Positions 46,721-58,681 of a stretch of DNA of 64,000 nucleotides are shown here, piece after piece (position 1 is the stretch's first letter; every line of letters begins with the position of its first letter). The notes below the pieces were generated by a model that was not told the origin of the DNA, searched no databases, and saw nothing but the letters and a program-made list of their open reading frames with translations. The translations under genes were made by a program, and so were the position numbers. The stretch comes from Pagrus major (lineage: Eukaryota; Chordata; Actinopteri; Spariformes; Sparidae). The DNA lies in the NCBI RefSeq assembly GCF_040436345.1, contig NC_133221.1:2663618-2727617 (forward strand). The letters run 5' to 3'.

Positions 46721-47339
46721 AAGCTGTTATTTTGATAATCAGTGTATTTTGCAGTATCTTGCGTAAAAAAACATGATTGAAGAATGTGCATGTTGCACAG
46801 GATGATATTTGTCTCAGGACTGAAACTCATTAACTTCTTAAATAGTTGTAGTTTGTCTAATTGCCCTCAAACAGCAGTTGGTTTCCCACCAGCTGCCCTC
46901 GTCGGGCAAACGTTGGCCTCCTGGACAACGGCACAGAGAGAAGAAAAAGGGGGAGCGGGAGGAGAAACCAGTGTTTTGAAACACACTTTCACTTCCCATG
47001 CTGGAAGGTTATTTTCATCCTCTTGATCGAGTTTCTCTTTTTTTTTTTTTTCTCTCTCCATCGGCTTATTCCTACGGGGAAAGCCAGGGACCTTCAGATA
47101 AGACGCACAGACACAAACATAACGGCCCAGTTTGGACTCGACTCAACTTCAGTTGTCTTTGAAAAACATGCACACAGACACACAGCTTCTTTTTCTCTCA
47201 ACGCTATCTCTGCAAATATCTGTCGAATTTATCCTGATGTGTGTTAGCAAGTGTAAGAATGAAATAAAATACTAATTTGTGAGTATAATATGTGGCATTT
47301 CCAAGTATATTTTGTTTAGTTGTGTACTTCACATTATCT

Positions 47340-47400
47340 CTCAGGTCCCATTGAGGGATAAGACCTCTTTTTCCAGGGAGTCCTGGTCAAAAATAATTCC
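47340..47400 (+). repeat. Short fragment of a dispersed repeat
   Basis: CCCATTGAGGGATAAGACCT, followed by CTTTTTCCAGGGAGTCCTGG, resembles the conserved part of a common fish retroposon tail. The neighbouring sequence is unrecognised. Confidence 0.4.
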
Positions 47401-48075
47401 AACAATGTTCAAACCCAGACAAATCCACGATTTTATTCAAGGTTATGGGTTGTTTCATTCAGTCGCTATAACTTAAGGGAAAGAGCAATTAGTTAAGTTG
47501 GTGAACAAGACCAAAAATATCATCTAAACATCAGATTGTCAGAGACATCCAGATTGGAAACGTTTACTCAGAGTAGTTGTTTAGGGTGAAGTTGCTGCGT
47601 CGCAACACGAATGTTTCTCAAAGTTTTTAACATGACAGTCAAATTAACACGGACGGTTTTCTACGGTTCGTGTTGTTGGTTTAGTTATAAGCTGCATTGC
47701 CAAGAGATGGGACTCTCATGGGACGGGTGCAGATAGCTGCTGAAGACTGTGACAGGTGCAGCTTTATGCCACAGAAGACGCAAACTGCCAGTCAAACAGC
47801 GACGAGACTGAAGGACGCTGTAGACTCTGATGGCTTCTTGTTTGGATCTTGTGTTGAGGAAAACAAGAGTTTGAGCTTTTCTTGAGACCGTCGGAGAGAT
47901 GTTGATTAAACTCCACAGTCATTATAGAGGCAGCTTGTGTTGTTCTGCTAAATACATTATACTGTACTGGTGTTCATGTTATTGTGTCCACTCCCTGTAT
48001 ATGATCACAGTTCTCTGTTCTCTTTGTCTCTCTATAGCACTTCTCTGGAGACCATCAGGGACTTTTGTAGCTGCT

Positions 48076-48078
<3 letters not shown>

Positions 48079-48152
<74 letters not shown>
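48079..48152. repeat. (TG)n microsatellite of about 37 units
   Basis: Pure TG run, followed about 130 bp later by a CA run (48281-48322). Together they form an inverted pair that could pair with each other in a transcript. Confidence 0.96.
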
Positions 48153-48154
<2 letters not shown>

Positions 48155-48280
48155 GATACCACATGTTCTCCAAGGAGCCCCTATAACAGCCCTCATACAG
48201 CAACCCACCTATAAACACAACCACAAAGTACGGGACTAGCTAAAAACAAAGAGTCCCAACGCACCTTAAAAGTACTAACA

Positions 48281-48282
48281 CA

Positions 48283-48322
<40 letters not shown>
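48281..48322. repeat. (CA)n microsatellite
   Basis: Pure CA run, complementary to the TG run at 48079-48152. Confidence 0.95.
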
Positions 48323-48324
<2 letters not shown>

Positions 48325-48329
48325 CATTA

Positions 48330-50440
48330 CTAAGACAGTACTGCATTTCAAAGTTACACACTGTATTTAGTATTTAAAATAAACACTTTTCCTTTGTTCT
48401 GACTTGCAGTATATTACAGTATATTATGTACAGTGTATTTAGAGCTGATACAGTATATCTTGGATATTTCACTTTTGTGGACTTTTTATAATAAATGTGT
48501 GTATATTGTAGGCCAGCAGGAATGAAAGGGAAAAAATGTAATAATTTGTGCACATGACTGACCCAAGTTTGAAGCAGTTGATGCTGGTAACACAGGGAAA
48601 ATCGATTTCATACTTTCATAATAAAACCAACCGACCAAACAGTTTTATGTAAAAAGCAGGATTCAGTGTGCTGAATTCAAATCCCAGTCAGTATTTTCAA
48701 ACATTTCTCAGTTTGTGAAAGGATGGCTTGATTCCAAAACTCAACGTAATGTTCTCTACACTTGGATGGCTAGTATTTGATCTTTTTTTAAATTTGTGTC
48801 CTCAACCTTAAAGTCACCTTCTAACTATGTATTTATAGTTTGTTAAAAAGGGTTATTCTGGGAATATGGCAGAGTTTAGAGGCTCCAGCCAAGGCTGGAG
48901 CGGAAAGGGGCAGAGTTAAAGTATAAAAGTAGTAAGTCTATTTTCCTTTAAAACGTTATTTTGATTGTGAATCAATAATTTTAAAATGTTTGTCTGGTCC
49001 AAATTATCGTTTTGTTTATCTCTGTGTAAGAATTCTAACAAAGTCAGTATAACGCTGTCGCTGTTGGTATCTGTGGTATCAGCGATCTACCGAGTCTTGG
49101 TAGTTGCCAGTTTGTGGTGAAAAAAAGTAAAAATGGCTGATTTCTACAGTATGTCCCCAGCACACTATACAACTATACAACAACAGCGGTGTAGTAATGC
49201 GACTGCAGTGGAAGGGGGAGATGGAATGACACATTCAGTGGATGAATATTATCAATAATTAACTGGCAGTTATCAGATTTTGTTTAGTGAATCTTTACAA
49301 TATAAAAAGCTTTATATGTCTGCGTCTGCCAGTGGGCCTTCACAATAAGAGTTGGCTTTCTAATATGTTAGTTTCACTACAGGAGAGATCAGCAATTGTT
49401 CGAGATCCAGCTGCACAACTATAATAATTTTGCCAACTGAAGACTTGGATATTAAAGGTTTGGTTTCACTCTGTGCTCTCAGTAACTTCTGTTTTCACAC
49501 AGTCGTATCTGTTGCTGCAGATGCTGATTGAGCAACGATGAGAATCAGTCTGAAGCTGGCTGTGATATTCGCTCTGATAAGCGGAGACAAACAGAACTGA
49601 CGGTTTCAGGTGGTTGTCACTGTGCGTTGTTGTGATGCTGATTCACTGCGCTGTTTGTCATTTCGACACGGCGAGCTCGCTGGTGTCTGGCTGGTCTCCA
49701 TGTGGTTGAACTGTCAGTATAGATAGATATAACAAAGGTGACATGATGTTTTTGTTTGATACAGAATCATGTTTCACACACAGCATGTTAGCACATTGTT
49801 TTCTATCAGGTCACAGATCATATAGGTAGATGCATGCTGTGTTCACTTCACAGTGGATGTTTGAAGCCTGAGGATTCATTCACTCCTTGGATTATCCCAT
49901 TTCCTGTGTTGGGAAGTCGTTCTTCTGTCTTTGGTGTGTTCATGAGCTTTTAAGTCGTGATGTGGGAACAACATGGACGCTACAAAGAAGATGGTTGTAT
50001 TTTATCTCTTAGAGCGTTTAGACGACATGTTGCTAGTCGGATACGAACTGATTTTTGTATCAGGTTTGTTGCTGCACCAGTACATTCCCTAAAACCACTA
50101 ATATACAGCTTTACCTGGCTTGTTGTCAGGGTTAATGATGATAAATAACTTTTCTAAATAATCAAAGTCACTCTACGTGGACAGCAACTAACTAACTAAC
50201 TGTTACAACCTATATTACAGATGACATGAGCACAACAAATGTACATGTAACACGCGAATTAATAAAAAGTGTCTAACCATCAACCAAACATTTACTTTTG
50301 TCCGCCATGTTTATGCAAATATGTCAAAGTCAGCGAGTTGTGCACCGAAATTTTCACCGAGTTTCTGAGTTGTTGTTTCACCTTGAAGGGTCGTTCACAA
50401 GACTTAAGTTTACTTTGAAGTCAGACTTGCTAAAGACCCC
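48330..50440. other. No gene recognised
   Basis: AT-rich sequence without a recognised exon. A short perfect hairpin GCTCCAGCC-AA-GGCTGGAGC lies at 48882-48901. Confidence 0.45.
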
Positions 50441-50469
50441 AACCATTTCCTGTTGCAGGACAGGAAGCA

Positions 50470-50665
50470 AACCCCAGACAGCAAAATTGTTGTGGCCCAG
50501 ATCTGGCTCACACCAGACCGGCACTGTTTGCCAGATCTGAGCCACAAGCAGGCCATAGCATGACCAGATGTCCGCCAAGAGCAAACTGATTAAACCCAAA
50601 CTGGCCACATCTAGGCCACAGATTCTCCTCTGGTGCGCTGGATCTGGCCCAGACTTGTTTGTACT
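50470..50665. repeat. AGATCTGGCC-rich dispersed repeat
   Basis: Multiple variants of GGCCCAGATCTGGC, CCAGATCTGAGCCAC and GGCCACATCTAGGCCAC occur in alternating orientation over 200 bp. This matches a degenerate 'gcccagatctggcc' repeat that I recognise from fish DNA. Confidence 0.6.
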
Positions 50666-51180
50666 GGAAGATAAATGTTTGTGAAGGCACCTCGTCTCTG
50701 GGGGTGTGTGTCCTGAAACCTCCTTTCTTTTTGTCTCACTGGTGTAACAGCTGTTTAATTTTACTTGAGATGACAGAGATTGCTGGTTAATAGTGTTGTC
50801 AGCCAATATAAAGCTCATTGATCACCCATTACAGTGCATGTTGATTGTTGTCAGCTGATAATAGACAAATATAATTTTTCCTTTAGATGAACTGCATGAA
50901 AGTAGAAATCTATCATGATGGTTTATGACCCAACATGCTTATTTCAGGATAGTCCAGGATAGTGATTAATGGGGACAACATTTTTTTAAATCGGTCCAGT
51001 ATTGAGTGAGACTACTGGAGTCAGCATCCACGAAACGGGCTCCCAGCGGGAAATCTTCAGAGATCGTCCACTGAAGTGTTTGTTTTGTCGCTGACAGGAT
51101 CAGATTGTTACTGTAAATATCCAACAAGATTGTGGAAAGAGATATACTTTTTTTGTGTGTGTGAAAGAATAAGATCTTGG

Positions 51181-51300
51181 CTGCCCTGGCAGCTCAGTTG
51201 GTAGAGTGCACGTCGCATATACAGAGTCTGCAGCCCTTTGTTGAGTGTCATCCCATTTCCTGTCATCTCTAAGCTGTCCTATCAAAATAAAGCCATAAAG
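51181..51300 (+). mobile_element. tRNA-derived SINE, internally deleted
   Basis: GGCAGCTCAGTTGGTAGAGTG (51188-51208) matches the D-arm/A-box region of a tRNA. TACAGAGTCTGCAGCCCTTT and TGAGTGTCATCCCATTTCCT, with an AAATAAAGCCATAAAG end, match the body and tail of a common fish SINE. The expected B box with GGTTCGATTCC is missing between 51228 and 51236. It is therefore not transcribable from its own pol III promoter. Confidence 0.65.
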
Positions 51301-53039
51301 AATGAGATCCCCAAAGCGTACAGTCTCCATGTGCAGCAGAAGTAATTTTATCATCGTACTTCATTCAACCTCCACAAAATAAAATCGTCTTTCTGCTGTT
51401 CCAACAATCACCAGCTCTGGTCTGGTCAAAATAAACTTTAATTCACTGCTTTAGCTTTGATAATATTCTGGCTCTGCGTACAGTTTCCTCCTCTCTCAGT
51501 TTTCTTCACAAATAATGTGGCAAAACACAGAAGTTACCCTTTAATGCCATGATCATGGGGTGGTGGGACTCGGGGGAAGTTATGGTTGGACATCTGCACA
51601 CTTTTGAGAGCTGATTTTTCTTGTTGCTGTGAAAATCATATTACCCTTCTACAAAATAACATGCAGAGGCAATATGAGTGACAGTGTTGTTGTGGAGACA
51701 TGTTAGGAAGAATCAGACAAAACATCTGTTCTTGTTATGCAGACACATCAGTAAAATGTGCTTAGGTCTGCAGAACAGAAAGAGAGTTATAAGTTGCATT
51801 TTAAGTGAAGATATTTAAAGAATGGCACTTTAAAAAAAAAACACCACACTCACTTTCCAGGATGTAACTGTGAATTCATTGGAGAATAAACTTCTTTCCA
51901 TAAATAAGTACGAGGCCGAACAGACTTGGGCTGAGCCTCGGCTGGGCTGCCAGGGGGAACATGATGTAAACTGTCAGACAGAGTGCTGTTCCTCTTTAAG
52001 GCGGCTGTGTCGGGGGGGAGTGTTTTCAGCAGTCTGGTTTAGTGCCAGCTTCCTTATTTTGATGTGTGTACTGTTGCTGTTTCTACAGCAGGTTACTGGC
52101 CTGCTCATACCTCGTCTCGCTTCCGTGATTTCAGGGTTGCATCTGACTATCGGATGGAGGCTCGGTGACGGTTGGAGACCTCAGCTGGGAAATAGATCCT
52201 CGAAAAAGAAATTCTTTAATTTGATCATCTGTTCTAATGTAGGACTTGTTGATTAATTTATTGATTTGCTAAAACACAAGCACAAAGTGATTGAGAAAGA
52301 TCAGATAAGATACCAAAAAAGCTAAATAAAAACCCAAACAGCCTCACTTCTTGCTGTCTGTAGCAATAGCTGCATGACATGTTTTCCTGATCTATTTCTT
52401 ATTTGGATTTGTTGTCTTTTATTTCAAATGATAAAATATAAATGTACAAAAGGCAGGAAGCTAATAAAATGCTGCCATGTACTGTATAGTATATCTCTGG
52501 GTTGAGCAGGAAGTGCAAATATTAGAAGTCTTGATTCCTCTTGTGGCCTCAGCGGCTAAAAACCATGAACTCACAGCGCTTCAAGGCACTTTGAGATAAA
52601 ACCTCCCATTAAATGTCTTCATTAGTGAAATTTTCTAATGTGTTAATCAATAAAATAAAATCTGATATCACCATATAGGCTGCAGAGGGCTGGCCTTGAT
52701 TGGTTTTGTTTTATTATGTTAAAAGGATAAAAGTCAAAGGAAGGTTTATTTTCAGAGCGTCTTTCAGCAGCACCAGACAGATAAGACTGGAATGAAAAAG
52801 GCAGAAGTGGCAAAAGTCCACACATTCTTTACTCAAGTAGAAAGTTCAGATACTTGTGTAAGAGTAGAAGTACTGATTCACCTTGTTTACTCCAGTAAAA
52901 GTAATAGAGTACAGGCTCTGAAATGTACTCAGAGTATCAGAGTAAAAAGTCTCCCTCTGAAGGACATTTGTGGTCAAAGCTAACTGAAGCTCACGTCATA
53001 TTAATATAATTTAAAGACTATTAAAGTTAAAGGTAGAAT

Positions 53040-53200
53040 CAGTAGGATTTGTCCCAGCTGTTCCTGAACGCACCACAAAGATAGTTGATTGTGGAGTCTC
53101 ATTCCCAGGACGTCAAATAGCCACATGTTGGGTTGGTAAAGCGTCCCGAGCAGCAACAAAGTGAGAACATAAGAAAATCTCTGCAGATACGAGACACTAA
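53040..53200 (-). repeat. Dispersed repeat fragment
   Basis: AGAATCAGTAGGATTTGTCC and GGAGTCTCATTCCCAGGACG are phrases I recognise from fish repeats. Part of it (GAGTCTCATTCCCA) is shared with the MITE arm at 53688-53740. Confidence 0.45.
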
Positions 53201-53572
53201 CACGCCTTTTCTCCCCATTCAGCCTCCCTCTCTGTCTGTTTACGTCTTTACGTCTTTGTTTCATCTCGCTGCGTCTGCCGTGCATGATGTGCTCTGAACA
53301 ATGATCCATAATTCCCCTGAAATGCATCAAACTAAAGTAACGAGCCTGTTTTGAAAATGTGAGGAGGAGAAAGTTCAGATGTTTGTGTTCAGATGCAGAG
53401 AGGGAAAGTCAGAAGAAATACTCAAGTAAAGTACAGATACCTGAAAAAGTACGATAATGAAGTACTTGTTCTTAGTTACTTCCCACCTCTGATTCCAGGA
53501 CCCAAGGTTTCCCTGCAGAACATGTTATTGTAACAAGATTATCCATGTTATTCACTTCACCTCTTGGTCCTT

Positions 53573-53741
53573 TTAAAGGACATATATGTAAGAAAAGTTG
53601 ATTTTTGAGTCTCAGCCCCAACTCTCAAAATCTGATGCTTTAGGATGGCGGTCGACCCGTCCTACAATCCCAGAGCGTCATTATTTGAGGAGTTGGGAAT
53701 GAGACTCAAAACCCAACTTTTCTTACACATAGGTCCTTTAA
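53573..53741. mobile_element. MITE with about 50-bp inverted arms and TTAA ends
   Basis: The left arm TTAAAGGACATATATGTAAG (53573 on) is matched in reverse complement by the right arm TTAAAGGACCTATGTGTAAG (ending 53741). Pairing continues through AAAAGTTG, TTTTGAGTCTCA and CCAACTC. The 169-bp element has no coding capacity. TTAA at both ends suggests a TTAA-specific transposase. Confidence 0.8.
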
Positions 53742-54099
53742 TGTTGAGCCTGATTTGGTGATTTCCAATCAGCTTTCCAAAATGAGAGCAGGCTGATTTT
53801 TAAATGATTGCAAAGACTGACTGTTTCTGTTGTTTGGCACCAAACAGTCAGACTATTGTCACACTTGAGTTGTTTCTTATTGATCAGCTTCTCTCACTGT
53901 CTGTGTTGCAACAGCTTCAGGACACATGAGCACATTTTAATCAACTACATAACTGGATGAAGTGGATCAATCATCCTGATCAGTTGGTGTGAACATGAGA
54001 TAAATATTCTGCAGATCAATCATTTTAAATAGGAAACTTATTTTTGTTTTTAGCTATAAGAACCAGATCTTTGGACATGTTGTGGCTCATCCTCACTTC

Positions 54100-55252
54100 A
54101 GTCTTTGTTACACCCCTTTCAACATCCACGGGACCGTCTGCAGCGGCGCGCGGCGCGTTTTGGTCAATTTTTGGACACTTCCTGCTTTCTGAGCTCGAGC
54201 TGCAGCGTGCGTGTCCCGTCGACTGAGCCCGAGGTTAACAGGCTGCTGTTGTCGCAGCACTGTTGTTTTGTGTGTATTTAGGGGACTACAGCTGCTATAT
54301 CGCGATATCGTAGTAGGCTATGATCATGAGCGCTGTGCCCACCGTTTACACGAGCAGGGAGGAAATGAGGCGTCGCGCTGCGCTTTGAGGTGCCAGAAGA
54401 AGAAAAGACACGCAGGATTCAAACAGGTGTCCGGTTGTCTCCCATCAGCCTGAGCCCCGGAGGAGGAAGACGAGAGAGGAAGAAGACGAGAAGGAAGGGG
54501 ATGATCTGAATATTTACCAACAATCAATCCGCTAATTTCAGGACGTGTCGTTGTGTTTCTGTAAACCATGCGCTCCCTCGGCTCAGCGGTGATGGAGACC
54601 CGACAGCAGCACCAGGAGGAACCCGTGTTTTAAAGCCTGAAAACAGCTTGTTTGTGAAGATAAAGAGGCTGGAGAGAGAAAGTCGTGCATCTCCGTCTCA
54701 AGAGGAGGAAGAGGAGGTGATAGAGGAGGGGAGGCGGTGACCGACATCCCCCACGGGACAGGCCGAGCGACCCACGCTTCTAACAGGTGTGTCTGAGGAG
54801 GGCTCCAGTCTGCACCGCCCGCCCCGGCCGGTCTGCCTCCCTCCCGGTCCCTGCACCCTCAGTCTCATTGTTCACGGTGACATTTACACCCACACAGGAG
54901 GCTGCTCTGGAGTTAAACTGGACCGTTTTGGCATCTCGGTGAGCGCTTATTCTTTTTCTTCTTCGCAGCTCTCCATTGGTGCGTAATAGCAGCGAGGAGG
55001 AAGGACGTCAGGATCCAAACGGCTCGTTTTGACACGTTGATTCAGTGAACCGACGGGACTTTGTTGTGTGGGTCGTTTCTTTCTGCAGGAATGGAGAATT
55101 TTAACGGGTTCGACTGATCCCATCAGAGCTTCAGGGGGGACATTTGAAGGTTTGGTTTGTTTTTCTCACCAGATTTGGACAGCTCGCCCCCTGGTGAAGA
55201 GGCAGGAAGACACCGTTTTATCCGGAGTTTAAAACAAAAGTGCGTTTTTATC
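54100..55252 (+). promoter_or_regulatory. nol4l: nol4l CpG-rich 5' region and leader
   Basis: CpG density rises sharply from about 54130 (GCGGCGCGCGGCGCGTTTTGG) and stays high through the first coding exon, as in a CpG-island promoter. No TATA box is evident. An acceptor-like GTTTTTCTCACCAG ends at 55172, and donor-like CAGGTGTGT sits at 54787, so a short 5' UTR intron is possible. An in-frame TGA at 55145-55147 closes the frame upstream of the start codon. Confidence 0.6.
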
Positions 55253-55690
55253 ATGACAACCAGAAAAGCCAGCAGTGTGTCGGACACGGTGACTACCTCC
55301 ACCTCCTCCTCCACCACCACCAACCACCACCAGACCCAGCCGAGGAGCCGGAGTCCCAGCAGCTACAGCAGCGGGGTGCCTGCGTCCGACGCGGCGGGCG
55401 GAGGGGCGGAGATGTTCGGCGAATTTCAGGACTGGTGCCTGCGGACGTACGGGGACTCCGGCAAGACCAAGACCGTGACCCGGCGCAAATACAACAAAAT
55501 CCTCCAGACCCTCCTGCAGGGGGACGAGGAGAACAGCCACGGGGTGTTCCTGCACGAGAAGGGCAACAACCACATCAACGCCAAATTTAAATTCTGGGTC
55601 AAGTCCAAAGGTTTCCAGGTCGGGACGCTGCAGGACGCCAAGAACGGCTCGTCGGACAGGCCGGTGCTGTATGTCCCCATCAAGGCGACG
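55253..55690 (+). CDS. nol4l: Nucleolar protein 4-like, first coding exon
   Basis: Encodes 146 residues in phase 0 to a GTTAGT donor at 55691. Residues 1-50 are Ser/Thr/His/Pro-rich and low in complexity. Residues 57-80 hold the block FQDWCLRTYGDSGKTKTVTR-KY, and 109-121 NAKFKFWVKSKGF, both highly conserved in NOL4 and NOL4L. The segment between them (LLQGDEENSHGVFLHEKGNN) differs from NOL4 in length and sequence. VLYVPIKAT at the end aligns with VLYVPVKTT at the NOL4 exon border. I chose nol4l over nol4 because commd7 is the upstream neighbour, as in human 20q11.21. The protein is nuclear and poorly characterised, and NOL4L is reported as a fusion partner of RUNX1 and PAX5 in leukaemia. ATG 55253 is the first after an in-frame stop; Met54 (55412) is an alternative start. 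The gene continues beyond the window. Confidence 0.88.
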
Positions 55691-55781
55691 GTTAGTCCAC
55701 CTTCCTCTTTATCTGTGTCCTGTGTGCAGGATGCGTGCGGGTCCATCACTGTAAGGTTACCCTTATTTGCGTAAAGAAATA

Positions 55782-55783
<2 letters not shown>

Positions 55784-55821
<38 letters not shown>
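55784..55821. repeat. (TG)n microsatellite, nol4l intron 1
   Basis: TG run of about 19 units, 93 nt after the exon donor. Confidence 0.95.
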
Positions 55822-55823
<2 letters not shown>

Positions 55824-56120
55824 CCCGAAGCTGTACAACATAACTTTCCCTGGCTCGGAGCCATGACCACAGCAGACACCTGTTCCAGCACAGAGCCGAG
55901 CCTGTTAGTGGGGTGTTTGAACTGTTCACGTCACCAGCTGACTGGCTGATAACATAAAGACAGTGTGATCAGTTTAATTGATAATGCATTGAAAGACACG
56001 GTGACAGGTGTGTGACACACTTCACCCACATTATTGTATTTATGATGAGATGAAACCAAGAGAAGGAAACAAGTGTTGACATTTAGCAGGCTGCCACCGG
56101 TCGCTCTATAAATATCTATT

Positions 56121-56332
56121 GACTAGAAATGATGCTTCTGTTATGACAATACGGATGGAAATGACAGTTAGGAGGCAGCCAGGCTCGAGTGCTGCCGGGT
56201 ATCACAACCTGAATTTGTTTACTATCTTTTAAAAATGATTAATTCATGATGTTTTCCAGCAGAATTCAACACTGAGTGTGAAAACACAAGGCAGAAATTC
56301 AGTTTATCTGTCTTTTTTTTGTACTGTTGTCT
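56121..56332 (+). repeat. Local duplication in nol4l intron 1, copy A
   Basis: Shares with 58496-58681 the blocks AATGATGCTTCTGTTATGAC, GATGGAAATGACAGTTA, GTATCACAACCTGAATTT, TATCTTTTAAA, TTTTCCAG and TATCTGTCTTTTTTTT, in order and orientation. Moderately diverged, with small indels. Confidence 0.85.
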
Positions 56333-57254
56333 TCATTTGGAGTTAAAACGTGTCCACATGACCCCAATTTCACATATTCAGCGTAAATAAATACAGAAAA
56401 CAGCAAAATGTTCACCGAGAATGAACCTCTGCCGAACATCTTCTTTGTAAGACCGACGTTGAACATTAAAACACGAGCCACAACATAAAGTTCGGACATG
56501 TTGGCCCATGTGATCTCATCTTTACCACCTGATGTGTGAGTGAACATTAGATTATCTGCGTCAGGTTGTGCGAGGCTGATTACTGCAGATCCTCTCGTAT
56601 TTAACTCAAGTGAAAGTTGCTTCAGGTGCTTCCTCATCTGTTTACTGTGACTGTGTGTTAAACTCTAGATATATGTCAACACTCAAAACACGCTCACAGG
56701 CAGGAATAGAGGGCACATGACCACACAGAGAGTACCGTCACATATATGTGTTGGTATACGGCGTACTAAAAATAAATCCAGCGGTCTCTATACTTAAATC
56801 TTCTGCTCATGTGATATTTTGATGATTAGCTTTTTTCTCAGTTGCGGTGCAGCTGTTGACTCGATCTAATTTGAGAATAATGTGTGATGTTGAGTTTTTG
56901 TTGTGCTCTCGTGGTGGTGGACTAAGAAAGTGTAAAAAGTGGAGGAGAAGGGAAAATGTTTGTGCGTGTACAAACTGCAGGCGTCCAAGAGAAGGTTCAG
57001 GTCAACTCAGTTGTGTCTGCTTTCATGTGCTGAAGACAAACCGTAAATCAACCTCCATGTCCTGAAGAAGCTCATTTCAACCAACAGGTGTCAGGTGTGA
57101 TCATGAGTCTTTCAAACTTTCACCATAAAGTAATGATATGGTTTATATTGTTGATTCCACATGTGAGGAAGTTTTCTTGCTGTCAAATTTGTCTTAAAGT
57201 TGATAAAAGTTGATCACCAGTGTTAGTGATCGAGTCTATTTGTAAACAGTGTGT

Positions 57255-57800
57255 CCAAAAAAGACGCAGCTGGGGCTGAACGATGTGGGGGAAAATCTAA
57301 TTAAGGTTTTTCTGACTGATATTGTGATTGTGATTCGATTTGCGATTTTTTTTCCAGTCAAGCTTCAGCTCAATATTCACCGTGTGTCACTGGTTTCAGC
57401 TGGCATTTTGCCGTACACTGGTTTTTTTAAGTGCTGGTACAAGTTTGTGGTGTTGCCTCAGGTCTTGCATTGTACATTTTTTTTGTTGACGTCTGTCTCT
57501 TCGAAGCCGAAATACTTCCTAATCGCTGACTTGCCGCCTTTCTTTGTAACTAAATCGTTCAAGGTTGCTGCTGGATCAGTGGACGCCATTTCTCCGCACT
57601 CCAAAGTTGTACTTGGGTTTCAGGTGCTGTTGTCGGTCGGCGTATACACAGTCGACTCGGGCCACGTCTGATTGGTGGGGTCACACGTGTTTAAACGTGG
57701 GTCGGACGCGCATCCCGCAGCAAAATTAAACGCAGCCTCGGCGTGTTGCTAATCACGTTGTTTCAAATTTGGATTTAAAATCGATGAATCATTCAGCCGT
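57255..57800 (+). repeat. Dispersed teleost repeat in nol4l intron 1
   Basis: GGGGCTGAACGATGTGGGGG, GATATTGTGATTGTGATTCG and the later CAGCCTCGGCGTGTTGCTAA are characteristic parts of a repeat I recognise from many fish sequences. The open frames inside (140 codons on +) match no known protein. Confidence 0.5.
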
Positions 57801-58495
57801 AGATGACACCATTAAAAACTAGCTGCAAATTTAATCTCACAATCAAATAGTTGTTTATTTGAACGTAAAGCACTTTATGGTTTATTGTTGAAATCAAAAG
57901 GTTCTGAAAAGGGCAGACACTGATATTTTTGGGATGATTGTAAATATGATTTGTTTAGTGTCTTCAATTTTTCTTGTCAAATAATCAGTCACGTTATTTA
58001 TCATGCAAGAAAGCTCCAAATGTGAGGATTTCCTTCCTTATTTTATATCTTTACCTCTGCCAAGGATTGTATGATTTCACCTGTGTCTGTTTGTAGTTTG
58101 TTGTTTTGATGGATGGGTCATGATTTTCAAATATTCAAGTAGTTCATGCGACCCTAAAAATATATATTTTCCAATAATTTTTCCCCGTGTTTTAACTGCT
58201 GCCTGGAAATAATGTGATACCATTAGAAATCTTTGAATAATGGACAAATAGTTCCCAGTGAATATAGAATAACATACATTTCTGGTGCAGATCTGGTTAG
58301 TGGGATGGATCCAGGATTTTTCTCTCTTTCTAGGGCTTGTTTTTATATTTTCACTAATGAATTTTCTGACTTCAATACAATACCTGAACATTTCAGGCAT
58401 AACATTTCAGATTTTTATTAAATGATAAATATAACGAGGCTTCTGTACTGTGTGTTAATAACAACAGCATCTAAGTGAATTATTTCTGGAGGAGC

Positions 58496-58681
58496 GACTA
58501 AAAATGATGCTTCTGTTATGACAGTTCAGATGGAAATGACAGTTATAAGTCAGCCAGGCATGAGTACTGCCTGGTATCACAACCTGAATTTATTCTTTAT
58601 CTTTTAAATGATTAAGTGATGATTTTCCAGTAGTAACTATCAGTAATTTAGTGTATCTGTCTTTTTTTTAACTGTTGTCCT
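58496..58681 (+). repeat. Local duplication in nol4l intron 1, copy B
   Basis: Partner of 56121-56332, starting 2375 bp downstream in the same orientation. Confidence 0.85.

Noticed and set aside
55229..55929. Antisense frames opposite nol4l exon 1 (114 and 167 codons)
   Set aside because: They mirror the GC-rich, conserved sense exon; the sense frame matches NOL4L, so the antisense frames are shadows.
57249..57671. 140-codon + frame in nol4l intron
   Set aside because: It lies in what looks like a dispersed repeat and resembles no protein I know.
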